A DNA stretch of 64,000 bases from Streptomyces sp. CB02366 (GTDB lineage: Bacteria > Actinomycetota > Actinomycetes > Streptomycetales > Streptomycetaceae). This document shows positions 17,490-24,337 of this stretch, piece by piece; the first letter of the stretch is position 1; each line of letters opens with the position of its first letter. The notes below the pieces were generated by a model. That model saw only the letters and a program-made list of their open reading frames with translations. It was not told where the DNA came from and ran no database searches. The position numbers were made by a program, and so were the translations under genes. The stretch lies in NCBI RefSeq assembly GCF_001905905.1, contig NZ_LIVT01000002.1, positions 592,596 through 656,595 of the forward strand. The letters are read 5' to 3'.

Positions 17490-18517
17490 GGACGGCGTAC
17501 GGTTCGGGAGGCGGCGGCCCGGTCGGGGCCGGGCGGGGGGCCCGGCGCGGGGCCTGCGCGGCCACCGCCCTCTCCCTCTCCCTCGCCCTGCTCCTGGGCG
17601 GGTGCGGGCTCAAGAGCGGTTCCCCGATGGTGGACGACGTGTCGCCGGGGTCGGTCGGGCAGGGCGAGCCGCTCAAGGGCGCGACGCTGACGGTGACGTC
17701 GAAGAACTTCAGCGAGAACATCATCCTGGGCCAGATGACCGGCCTGGTCTTCAAGGCGGCCGGGGCGGAGGTCATCGACCGGACGAACCTGCCGGGCTCG
17801 ATCAGCGCCCGCGAGGCCATCATCAACGGCGACGCCGACGCCCAGTGGGACTACACCGGCACCGGCTGGATCACCTTCCTGGGCCACGCGGACCCGATCG
17901 CCGACCCGGAGAAGCAGTACGAGGCGGTACGGGACGAGGACAGGGGCAACGGGGTGGTCTGGCTGCCGCCGGCGCCCCTGGACAACACCTACGCACTGGC
18001 CGTCAGCAAGAAGAACAACGCGAAGTACAGGCTGAAGACCCTCTCGGACGTGGCGGCGCTGGCGAAGAGGGAGCCGGGGGCGGTGACGATCTGCGTGGAG
18101 AACGAGTTCGCCTCCCGCGACGACGGGCTTCCGGGCATGGAGAAGAAGTACGGGATGGACATCCCGGCGGGCGACATCCGGAAGATGGACGCCGGGATCA
18201 TCTACACGCAGGTCTCCCAGTCCGACTCCTGCCTGCTGGGCGAGGTGTTCACCACGGACGGCCGCATCAAGGCGATGAACCTGGACGTGCTGCGGGACGA
18301 CAAGAACTTCTTCCCCAACTACAACGCCTCCCCGGTCGTCCACGAGGCGACCTTCGAGAAGTACCCCGTGATCGCGGAGCTGTTGGACCCGCTCGCCCGG
18401 AAGCTGACCACCGAGGTGGCGCAGACGCTCAACGCCAAGGTCGACGTGGACGGCGAGGACCCGCACGAGGTGGCGAAGAAGTGGCTGGTGGAGGAGGGGT
18501 TCATCGAGGAGGGGTGA
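17486..18517 (+). CDS. Glycine betaine/choline-type substrate-binding lipoprotein
   Basis: This is a 343-residue OpuAC/OpuCC-type binding lipoprotein. The GTG start overlaps the permease stop (GTGA) and has GGAGGAG just upstream. Arg20-Arg21 and a hydrophobic run lead to LLLGGC, with lipidated Cys40. The mature protein carries LTVTSKNFSENIILGQMTGLVFKAAGAEV, the family opening. NLPGSISAREAIINGDADAQWDYTGTGW and NTYALAVSKKNN line the betaine site. Aromatic residues for the quaternary-ammonium box cannot be placed without a structure. It is the last gene of the operon. The ArsR-like gene follows after 77 bp that include its operator array. Confidence 0.92.
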   Translation: MRTAYGSGGGGPVGAGRGARRGACAATALSLSLALLLGGCGLKSGSPMVDDVSPGSVGQGEPLKGATLTVTSKNFSENIILGQMTGLVFKAAGAEVIDRTNLPGSISAREAIINGDADAQWDYTGTGWITFLGHADPIADPEKQYEAVRDEDRGNGVVWLPPAPLDNTYALAVSKKNNAKYRLKTLSDVAALAKREPGAVTICVENEFASRDDGLPGMEKKYGMDIPAGDIRKMDAGIIYTQVSQSDSCLLGEVFTTDGRIKAMNLDVLRDDKNFFPNYNASPVVHEATFEKYPVIAELLDPLARKLTTEVAQTLNAKVDVDGEDPHEVAKKWLVEEGFIEEG

Positions 18518-18528
18518 GCCGTCGGCAA

Positions 18529-18582
18529 GAGTTGCAAAGGCTTCGTTGCAAAAAAACCCTTGCAAAGCCTCCTTTGCAACTC
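18529..18582. promoter_or_regulatory. Four-site TTGCAA operator array upstream of the ArsR-like gene
   Basis: Four copies of the self-palindromic hexamer TTGCAA begin at 18532, 18546, 18560 and 18574, exactly 14 bp apart each time. The outer 12 bp (GAGTTGCAAAGG and its complement) make the whole block a 54-bp imperfect inverted repeat. The block ends 12 bp before the start codon, so it overlaps the promoter or leader. Autoregulation by the downstream ArsR-like protein is the simplest reading. Confidence 0.8.
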
Positions 18583-18594
18583 TACTGTCGAAGC

Positions 18595-19257
18595 ATGCCC
18601 GAGAACGAGAACGAGAACGAGAACGAGAACGAGAACGAGAACGTGCGCGGCGACGGGGACCCGCCCCCTTACCGCCACGACGGCGCCGACCACCGGATCC
18701 ACCAGGTGAACGCCCGCACTCTGCGTGCGGTCGCGCACCCCCTACGGCTCCGCCTCCTGAACGCGCTGCGCGAGTTCGGCCCGGCCACCGCCTCCCGGCT
18801 CGGCGAGCGGCTGGGCGAGTCCAGTGGAGCGACCAGCTACCACCTGCGGCAGATGGCGGAGGCCGGACTGGTCGAGGACGCCCCGGAGTTGGGCAAGGGG
18901 CGTGAGCGCTGGTGGCGGTCGGTCCACGACGGTTCGATGTTCGAGAGTTCCGACTTCCGCCGGCACGCGGATCCGCAGGTGCGCGGAGCGATCGACTTCG
19001 TCCTGCACGAGACGGCCACCTCCCACGCCGAGGAGCTGAACACCTGGCTGGGCACCGTGGGCGACTGGCCGGAGGAATGGCAGCGCAGCTGGGACATGAG
19101 CGACTTCAAGCTCCGCCTCACCCCCGAGCTGGCGCTGGAGCTGTCCCGCAAGGTGCACGAACTGATGGAGAGCTACCGGGGCGCCGTCCCCGAGGACACC
19201 GAGGGCTCGGCGGTCGTCCGCACCCACCTGCACCTCTTCCCGCGCCGCTCCGAGTGA
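18595..19257 (+). CDS. ArsR-like (HTH_20) transcriptional regulator with an (EN)7 N-terminus
   Basis: This is a 220-residue protein. The start MPENENENENENENEN has seven Glu-Asn pairs from a (GAGAAC)7 microsatellite, then a short linker. The winged helix-turn-helix covers about residues 38-100 (TLRAVAHPLRLRLLNALREF; SRLGERLGESSGATSYHLRQM), as in ArsR/HTH_20 proteins. The remaining 120 residues are helical (AIDFVLHETATSHAEELNTW; ELALELSRKVHELMESYRG) and may bind a ligand. No Cys cluster for metals is visible, so this is not a classical arsenic or zinc sensor. The TTGCAA array lies directly upstream. A 66-residue gene follows by 51 bp and may be co-transcribed. Confidence 0.88.
   Translation: MPENENENENENENENVRGDGDPPPYRHDGADHRIHQVNARTLRAVAHPLRLRLLNALREFGPATASRLGERLGESSGATSYHLRQMAEAGLVEDAPELGKGRERWWRSVHDGSMFESSDFRRHADPQVRGAIDFVLHETATSHAEELNTWLGTVGDWPEEWQRSWDMSDFKLRLTPELALELSRKVHELMESYRGAVPEDTEGSAVVRTHLHLFPRRSE
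18601..18642 (+). repeat. (GAGAAC)7 hexanucleotide microsatellite inside the ArsR-like gene
   Basis: Seven perfect GAGAAC units encode (Glu-Asn)7 directly after codon 2. Unit gain or loss keeps the reading frame. Confidence 0.95.
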
Positions 19258-19308
19258 CCGCACCGCATCCCGCAACGCCCCGCCCCGCCCCCTGAAGGGA
19301 AGACCGCC

Positions 19309-19509
19309 ATGCACGCCGACGTCCACCACCTCCTGCACACCTTCGCTTCCGCCGAACTCCACACCGCAGCAAGAGAGTTCCGTCTCCCCCGGACCCCGCT
19401 GCGCGTCCGGGCGGGGTGGATGCTGGTCGAGCTGGGTCTGCGGCTGACGGCCCAGGGCCGGGAGGCGTCCGCGCCCGCGCCCCGCGCCGCCGCCTTCCAT
19501 CCGGCGTAA
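19309..19509 (+). CDS. Small hypothetical protein
   Basis: This 66-residue protein, MHADVHHLLHTFASAELHTA, starts at an ATG with gaagggaag seven bases upstream. That makes translation plausible. The sequence is His-rich at its N-terminus, then Arg/Leu amphipathic (GWMLVELGLRLTAQG), with an Ala/Pro tail. There is no membrane helix. It lies 51 bp after the ArsR-like gene on the same strand and is probably in the same transcript. No family is recognised. Confidence 0.5.
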   Translation: MHADVHHLLHTFASAELHTAAREFRLPRTPLRVRAGWMLVELGLRLTAQGREASAPAPRAAAFHPA

Positions 19510-19682
19510 TCGGCGGGCCGGGGGGACGGCCATGCGGGACCGTGTGCCACCGACCACCACGCTCGTCGCCAACTCCATCTCGACGGCGGGTACTTCACTG
19601 ACCCTGATCGGCGTCCCCCGGTTCGTCCTGGAGGCCGACGGGGGATCCGGGGCGCGCCGGGATTCCGTCGTGCCGCCGCAGG

Positions 19683-20471
19683 TCAGCAGCTCGGCGCCTT
19701 CCCGCCCGACCGGAGGGCCTTCAGCGAGCCGACCGCGTCCTTGAGCGTGTGGACGGGCACGATCCGCAGCCCGTCCGGCGCCTCGGCTTCCGCCTGGGAG
19801 CATTCGGCCTCGGGGACGAGGAAGACGCTCGCCCCGTCGCGGTGGGCACCCTGGACCTTCATCGACACCCCGCCGACCGCGCCGACCTTGCCGTCCGCCG
19901 TGATCGTCCCCGTACCGGCGATGGTGCGGCCGTCGGTGAGGCCGCCGCCGGAACCGTCGCCGTCGAGCTTGTCGATGATGCCGAGCGAGAGGAAGAGCCC
20001 GGCGCTCGGCCCGCCGATGTCACCGAGGTCCACCGACACCCGCATCGAACCGGGCGCGCGGTCCAGGTAGTTCAGGGCGGCGTCGACGGCGACGTTCTGC
20101 GACTGCCTCATGTCGTCGAGGTTGTGCTTCTCGATCTCCTTCTCCGAGCCCCCGGTGGGGTAGACGGAGTCACGCGGCATGACCGCCCGGTCGGTACGGA
20201 ACCACGCGTCGAACACGTCACCGACGCGGACGTCCGCCTTCGGCCCGGTGGCGAGGATCGTCGTCATCCTCAGCTGGCCGTCGGTGGGCCGGGTCTTCGC
20301 ACCGGTGATGGTGATCACCGGCCGTCCGTCGTCCTCGCCGAGTACGTCGGCGGTCACGCCGGGCCGGGCCACGGTGAACGGCAGCGGCGCGAAGGCCGCC
20401 GTGCCGAACAGGGCGAGGACCGGCAGCGCGCAGAGGGCGAGGACGCGGGGGCGCGAGAGGCGAGAGAGCAC
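19683..20471 (-). CDS. Membrane-anchored Lon-type (S16) serine protease domain protein
   Basis: This 262-residue protein has an N-terminal signal-anchor (residues 9-29, LALCALPVLALFGTAAF). A short beta-rich region follows, then an S16 peptidase domain. The catalytic dyad is Ser156 in DIGGPSAGLFLSLGI and Lys205 in VGAVGGVSMKVQGA, with the usual spacing of about 45-50 residues. There is no AAA+ ATPase region, so it is an ATP-independent Lon-like protease facing outward, related to YlbL-type proteins but apparently without a clear PDZ domain. It may process or clear secreted proteins; substrates are unknown. It is tandem to the IclR gene but separated from it by a terminator hairpin. Confidence 0.82.
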   Translation of the reverse strand: MLSRLSRPRVLALCALPVLALFGTAAFAPLPFTVARPGVTADVLGEDDGRPVITITGAKTRPTDGQLRMTTILATGPKADVRVGDVFDAWFRTDRAVMPRDSVYPTGGSEKEIEKHNLDDMRQSQNVAVDAALNYLDRAPGSMRVSVDLGDIGGPSAGLFLSLGIIDKLDGDGSGGGLTDGRTIAGTGTITADGKVGAVGGVSMKVQGAHRDGASVFLVPEAECSQAEAEAPDGLRIVPVHTLKDAVGSLKALRSGGKAPSC

Positions 20472-20525
20472 GCACCCAATCTAACCGCCGCGCCGGAGGG
20501 GGAACGCGCCAGGCGTACGCCGCCT

Positions 20526-20561
20526 CCACGCTCCCCGGCGGGCGTCCGCCGGGGAGCGTGG
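20526..20561 (-). terminator. Terminator of the IclR gene
   Basis: CCACGCTCCCCGGCGG pairs with CCGCCGGGGAGCGTGG over a 4-nt loop, a perfect 16-bp stem 38 bp past the IclR stop codon. Confidence 0.8.
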
Positions 20562-20598
20562 CCTCTCCCCGGCGCACGCCCACCGCAGCGGCGCACGC

Positions 20599-21243
20599 CT
20601 ACCGCAGCGCGTCCGCTACTTCCCTGGCGGCGTCGAGCACCCGGGGCCCGACCCGTTCCGGTACGGCGTCGGCGAGCATGACCACGCCGACGCTGCCCTC
20701 CACGCCCGAGATGCCGACCAGGGGCGCGGCCGCCCCGCTGGCGCCGGCTTCGAGTTCGCCGTGGGTGAGGGTGTAGCCGGGATGGTCGGCGTCCGTCGCC
20801 TGCCGGGCGGAGAGGATGGCCCGGCCCGCCGCGCCCCGGTCCAACGGGTGGCGGAAGCCGGCCCGGTAGGCGACGTGGTAGTCGGTCCAGGTGGGCTCCA
20901 CGACGGCGACCGCGAGGGCGTCGCTGCCGTCGACGAGCGTGAGGTGGGCGGTGGCCCCGATGTCCTCGGCCAGGGAGCGCAGCGCGGGCAGCGCCGCTTC
21001 CCGGACGAGCGGGTGCACCTGCCGGCCGAGCCGCAGCACGCCGAGACCGACCCGGGCGCGACCGCCCAGGTCCCGGCGCACCAGGGCGTGCTGCTCCAGC
21101 GTGGCGAGCAGCCGGTAGACGACGGTCCGGTTGACGCCGAGCTTGTTGGACAGCTCGGTGACGGTCAGGCCGTGGTCGGTGTCGGCGAGCAGCTTGAGGA
21201 CGCGCAGTCCTCGGTCGAGCGTCTGGGAAGTCTCCGCGGTCAC
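20599..21243 (-). CDS. IclR-family transcriptional regulator
   Basis: This is a 214-residue regulator. The N-terminal winged helix-turn-helix spans about residues 8-60 (LDRGLRVLKLLADTDHGLTV; ELSNKLGVNRTVVYRLLATL). The C-terminal effector domain contains AEDIGATAHLTLVDGSDALAVAVV and HPLDRGAAGRAILSA, both IclR hallmarks. It is somewhat shorter than the usual 250 residues, with a compact C-terminus. The upstream spacer of about 450 bp before the next terminator is unusually long and may carry its promoter and operator. No target gene is divergent next to it, so the regulon cannot be guessed. Confidence 0.88.
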   Translation of the reverse strand: MTAETSQTLDRGLRVLKLLADTDHGLTVTELSNKLGVNRTVVYRLLATLEQHALVRRDLGGRARVGLGVLRLGRQVHPLVREAALPALRSLAEDIGATAHLTLVDGSDALAVAVVEPTWTDYHVAYRAGFRHPLDRGAAGRAILSARQATDADHPGYTLTHGELEAGASGAAAPLVGISGVEGSVGVVMLADAVPERVGPRVLDAAREVADALR

Positions 21244-21771
21244 GACGCCCTCTCCTCTTCGGGGTGAGCGACGACGGCCCGGCTCCGGCGGTTGCGACGC
21301 CGGTCCCAGCGGCGACGCACGGAGAGGCCGCCGGTCTGGCAGGCACCGGCTGCGCTCCGCGGCGGCGTTGCCACGGGGCGTTCATATGGCGGGGACAGTA
21401 GCGAGCCAGTCCGCTCAGCGGAAGTCCTCGTCCAGAATCCGGTCTCCGGACTTCGGGCCCCCAAACGGCCCGGTACATAAGAGCCGGTCAGCGCGGTGTC
21501 GTCCGGTAAACGAACATCTACGCGCGTCCACGTGTCACAACTCCGACACCGAGAGGGGCACGCAGAGGTGAACAGCCGTTAACGTTCCGTGAGGAAAAGG
21601 CCCATGATTATTTCCGCCGCACGCTCGCCGGAATACCGGCCTCCGGTCCCCGCGCCCAGGAACGCCCGACGGCCGCACGGGACCCGGGCGGCAAGCGGGA
21701 CGGGGAGGGGGCGGGGCGCGTACCCGCCGCCCCACCCCCTCCCCGTCCCGCCCACGGGCCCGCCCTCCCGG
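21244..21771. other. Long spacer between the IclR gene and the helicase gene
   Basis: No supported gene is seen in these 528 bp. The side nearest the helicase stop carries a strong terminator hairpin, listed separately. The block around 21540-21625 is relatively AT-rich (gttaacgttccgtgaggaaa) and reads like a promoter or leader. GAAGTCC and GGACTTC at about 21420-21460 could form another stem. It could hold a long 5' leader or a small RNA, but nothing decisive is visible. Confidence 0.45.
21695..21751 (-). terminator. Terminator of the SF2 helicase gene
   Basis: A long GC stem pairs GCGGGACGGGGAGGGGG with its complement CCCCCTCCCCGTCCCGC, with further GGGGCG/CGCCCC pairing inside and one mismatch. 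It lies about 20 bp past the helicase stop. Confidence 0.8.
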
Positions 21772-23556
21772 TCACTTCATCCGCGTCGCCCACTCCTGGA
21801 CCTTCGCGATGCGCGTCTGGATCTGGTGGGCCGTGGCCTCCGCGCTCGGCGGGCCGCCGCAGACGCGGCGCAGTTCGTTGTGGATCACGCCGTGCGGTTT
21901 GCCGCTCTGGTGGGTGTAGGCGGAGACCATCGTGTTCAGCTGCTTGCGCAGGCTCAGCAGCTGCTTGTGCGTGACCACGGGGCGGGCCTCGGCGGGCTTC
22001 TCCAGGAGGTCGGCCTCCCCGGCCGGCTTCTGGCGGCTGTGCGCGATCTGGCGGCTCTGGCGCTTCTGGAGCAGGAGCTGCACCTGGTCCGGCTCCAGGA
22101 GTCCGGGGATGCCGAGGTAGTCCTGCTCCTCCTCGGAGCCGGGGTGGGCCTGCATGCCGAACTCGGCGCCGTCGTACAGCACCCGGTCGAAGACGGCGTC
22201 GGACTCCAGCGCCTCGAAGGGCAGTTGGTCCTCGGTCTCCTCGTCCTCCAGCCTCTCGGCGTCGGCGAGGAGCTTGTCCTCCTCGGAGAAGGGGTTCTCC
22301 TCCTCGCCGCCCTTCTTCGGCTTGTCCAGGACGTGGTCGCGCTCGACCTCCATCTCGTTGGCGAAGTCGAGGAGCATCGGGATGGTCGGCAGGAAGACGG
22401 AAGCGGTCTCGCCGCGCCTGCGGGAGCGTACGAAGCGGCCGACGGCCTGGGCGAAGAAGAGGGGCGTCGAGATGGTGGTCGCGTACACGCCGACGGCGAG
22501 CCGGGGCACGTCGACGCCCTCCGACACCATCCGCACCGCGACCATCCAGCGCGATTCGTCGGCGCTGAACCGGTCGATCTTCTTGGAGGCGGCCTTCTCG
22601 TCGGAGAGGACCACGGTCGGCGTCTCGCCGGTGACCTTCTTGAGGATCTTGGCGTAGGCGCGGGCCGAGTCCTGGTCGGTCGCGATGACCAGGCCACCCG
22701 CGTCGGGAATGCCCTTGCGGACCTCGGTGAGCCGCTTGTCGGCGGCGGCGAGCACGTTGGGGATCCACTCACCGGTGGGGGCGAGCGCGGTGCGCCACGC
22801 CTGGCCGATGGCGTCCTTGGTCATCGGCTCGCCGAGCCGGGCGGCGATCTCGTCCCCGGCCTTCGTGCGCCAGCGCATGTTGCCGCTGTAGCTGAGGAAG
22901 ATGACCGGGCGCACGACGCCGTCGGCGAGGGCGTTGCCGTAGCCGTAGGTGTAGTCGGCGGAGGAGCGGCGGATGCCGTCGTTGCCCTCCTCGTACTGGA
23001 CGAACGGGATCGGGTTGGTGTCCGAGCGGAACGGCGTACCGGTCAGGGCGAGCCGCCGGGTCGCCGGGTCGAACGCCTCCTGGCAGGCCTCGCCCCAGGA
23101 CTTCGAGTCGCCGGCGTGGTGGATCTCGTCGAGGATCACGAGCGTCTTGCGCTGCTCGCAGCGGTTGCGGTGGAGCATCGGGCGGACGCCGACACCCGCG
23201 TACGTCACGGCGACCCCGTGGTACTCCTTGCTCAGCGGACCGGCGCTGTACTCGGGGTCGAGCTTGATCCCTATCCGGGCGGCCGCCTCCGCCCACTGCT
23301 TCTTGAGGTGCTCGGTCGGGGCGACGACGGTGATCTGCTGCACGACGTGGTGGTGCAGCAGCCAGGACGCCAGGGTCAGCGCGAACGTGGTCTTGCCGGC
23401 TCCGGGCGTCGCGACGGCGAGGAAGTCGCGCGGCTGCTCCTGGACGTACCTCTCCATGGCGCCCTGCTGCCAGGCTCGCAGCTTGCCGGCGGTCCCCCAG
23501 GGGGCGCGGCCGGGAAAGGCGGGTGAGAGGTGGTGGGAGGCGGTGGTAGTAGTCAC
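21772..23556 (-). CDS. Superfamily 2 DEAD/DEAH-box helicase
   Basis: This 594-residue protein has a ResIII-type first RecA domain: Walker A TPGAGKT (50-56), DEIH box (143-146, VILDEIHHAGD) and motif III TGTPFR. A second RecA domain carries VIATDQDSARAYAKILKK, VRMVSEGVDVPRLAVGVYAT (motif V) and QAVGRFVRSR (motif VI). The C-terminal 170 residues are charged and helical, with LESDAVFDRVLYDG and YLGIPGLLEPDQVQLLLQKR, and have no known domain. It is probably involved in DNA repair or nucleic-acid remodelling, resembling XPB/RadD-like enzymes. It stands alone between a terminator and the toxin-antitoxin pair. Confidence 0.88.
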   Translation of the reverse strand: MTTTTASHHLSPAFPGRAPWGTAGKLRAWQQGAMERYVQEQPRDFLAVATPGAGKTTFALTLASWLLHHHVVQQITVVAPTEHLKKQWAEAAARIGIKLDPEYSAGPLSKEYHGVAVTYAGVGVRPMLHRNRCEQRKTLVILDEIHHAGDSKSWGEACQEAFDPATRRLALTGTPFRSDTNPIPFVQYEEGNDGIRRSSADYTYGYGNALADGVVRPVIFLSYSGNMRWRTKAGDEIAARLGEPMTKDAIGQAWRTALAPTGEWIPNVLAAADKRLTEVRKGIPDAGGLVIATDQDSARAYAKILKKVTGETPTVVLSDEKAASKKIDRFSADESRWMVAVRMVSEGVDVPRLAVGVYATTISTPLFFAQAVGRFVRSRRRGETASVFLPTIPMLLDFANEMEVERDHVLDKPKKGGEEENPFSEEDKLLADAERLEDEETEDQLPFEALESDAVFDRVLYDGAEFGMQAHPGSEEEQDYLGIPGLLEPDQVQLLLQKRQSRQIAHSRQKPAGEADLLEKPAEARPVVTHKQLLSLRKQLNTMVSAYTHQSGKPHGVIHNELRRVCGGPPSAEATAHQIQTRIAKVQEWATRMK

Positions 23557-23712
23557 GGTCTCCGGTTCGGGGCTCTCGGGTGCGTGGGGCGCTGTCCGCG
23601 TCGGCCCGGCCCGATGAGGCCCGGCCTGCGATACGACAACCGGGCCACCCTACCGGGGGCCCGGTGGTGACCCGGCACGGACGAGTCGCGTCGCCGCCCG
23701 ACGAGACCGTGC

Positions 23713-24096
23713 TCACATCGCGTCGTGCAACGCCCTCAGCCGCCCTGCGATCAGGTCCACGTCCTCAAGACTGCCCATGGCCACCTCGATGACGAGCTTG
23801 TACGCCTCATCCTGGTCGACCTCGACCATGTCGGTCCCGTTGATGTCGAGGAACACGACCGTGGACATCCACGCCATACGCTTGTTGCCGTCGACGAGAG
23901 GACGGTTCACGGCCAGCGACTGCAACAGCCCGGCCGCCTTCTGGAAAAGGTCGCTGTACGCCTCGACGCCGAACATCTGCGACTGGGGCCGGTGGACCGC
24001 CGAGCTGAGCAGCCCCAGGTCGCGCACGGCGACCTGCTGCCCCCCGCAGGCGAGCTCCGCCAGGTCCAGGACTTCCTGGACCGTCAGATACTTCAC
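23713..24096 (-). CDS. Fic/Doc-family toxin-like protein with Arg at the catalytic His position
   Basis: This 127-residue Doc-type protein begins MKYLTVQEVLDLAELACGG. Doc features are DLGLLSSAVHRPQSQMFG and the Fic loop LAVNRPLVDGNKRMAW. The consensus is HxFx(D/E)GNxxR, but the first position is Arg65 here (codon CGT), while Asp69-Gly-Asn-Lys-Arg73 is intact. Doc enzymes phosphorylate EF-Tu and need that His, so activity may be lost or altered. The 67-residue antitoxin gene precedes it with a 1-bp overlap (ATGA-like coupling), the usual antitoxin-toxin order. Confidence 0.85.
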   Translation of the reverse strand: MKYLTVQEVLDLAELACGGQQVAVRDLGLLSSAVHRPQSQMFGVEAYSDLFQKAAGLLQSLAVNRPLVDGNKRMAWMSTVVFLDINGTDMVEVDQDEAYKLVIEVAMGSLEDVDLIAGRLRALHDAM

Positions 24097-24299
24097 TACT
24101 CCCCCAGCCTCCGCAGCAGATCGGCGTGGCGCACCGCGTACTTCGCACCGAGGCGGCGAACCGACTCCCGGTCGGCCTCGACCTCCAGATAGCGGTCGAT
24201 CGCCTGAAGCACTATGGCGTGCATACTGCGCCCCTCCTGCTCGGCACGGAGCTTCAGTGCCTCCTGCTGGTCCTCACGCATACGCAGATTCATGGCCAT
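24096..24299 (-). CDS. Ribbon-helix-helix type antitoxin
   Basis: This 67-residue protein, MAMNLRMREDQQEALKLRAE, has the short beta strand followed by two helices expected of an Arc/MetJ (RHH) DNA-binding fold (residues about 2-45). A charged C-terminal helix (ADRESVRRLGAKYAVRHADLL) is suited to binding the toxin. It overlaps the Doc-type gene start by 1 bp and is transcribed first, so co-regulation and autorepression are likely. The sequence upstream is AT-rich for this genome (ccaaaaaagtaccacc on the forward strand), which would suit a promoter with an RHH operator. Confidence 0.82.
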   Translation of the reverse strand: MAMNLRMREDQQEALKLRAEQEGRSMHAIVLQAIDRYLEVEADRESVRRLGAKYAVRHADLLRRLGE

Positions 24300-24337
24300 A
24301 CCAAAAAAGTACCACCTATGGGGTCATCCTGATACCG

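Noticed and set aside
21589..23526. 645-codon forward open frame opposite the helicase gene
   Set aside because: The reverse strand carries all helicase motifs in order. The forward frame has no motif and crosses a terminator.
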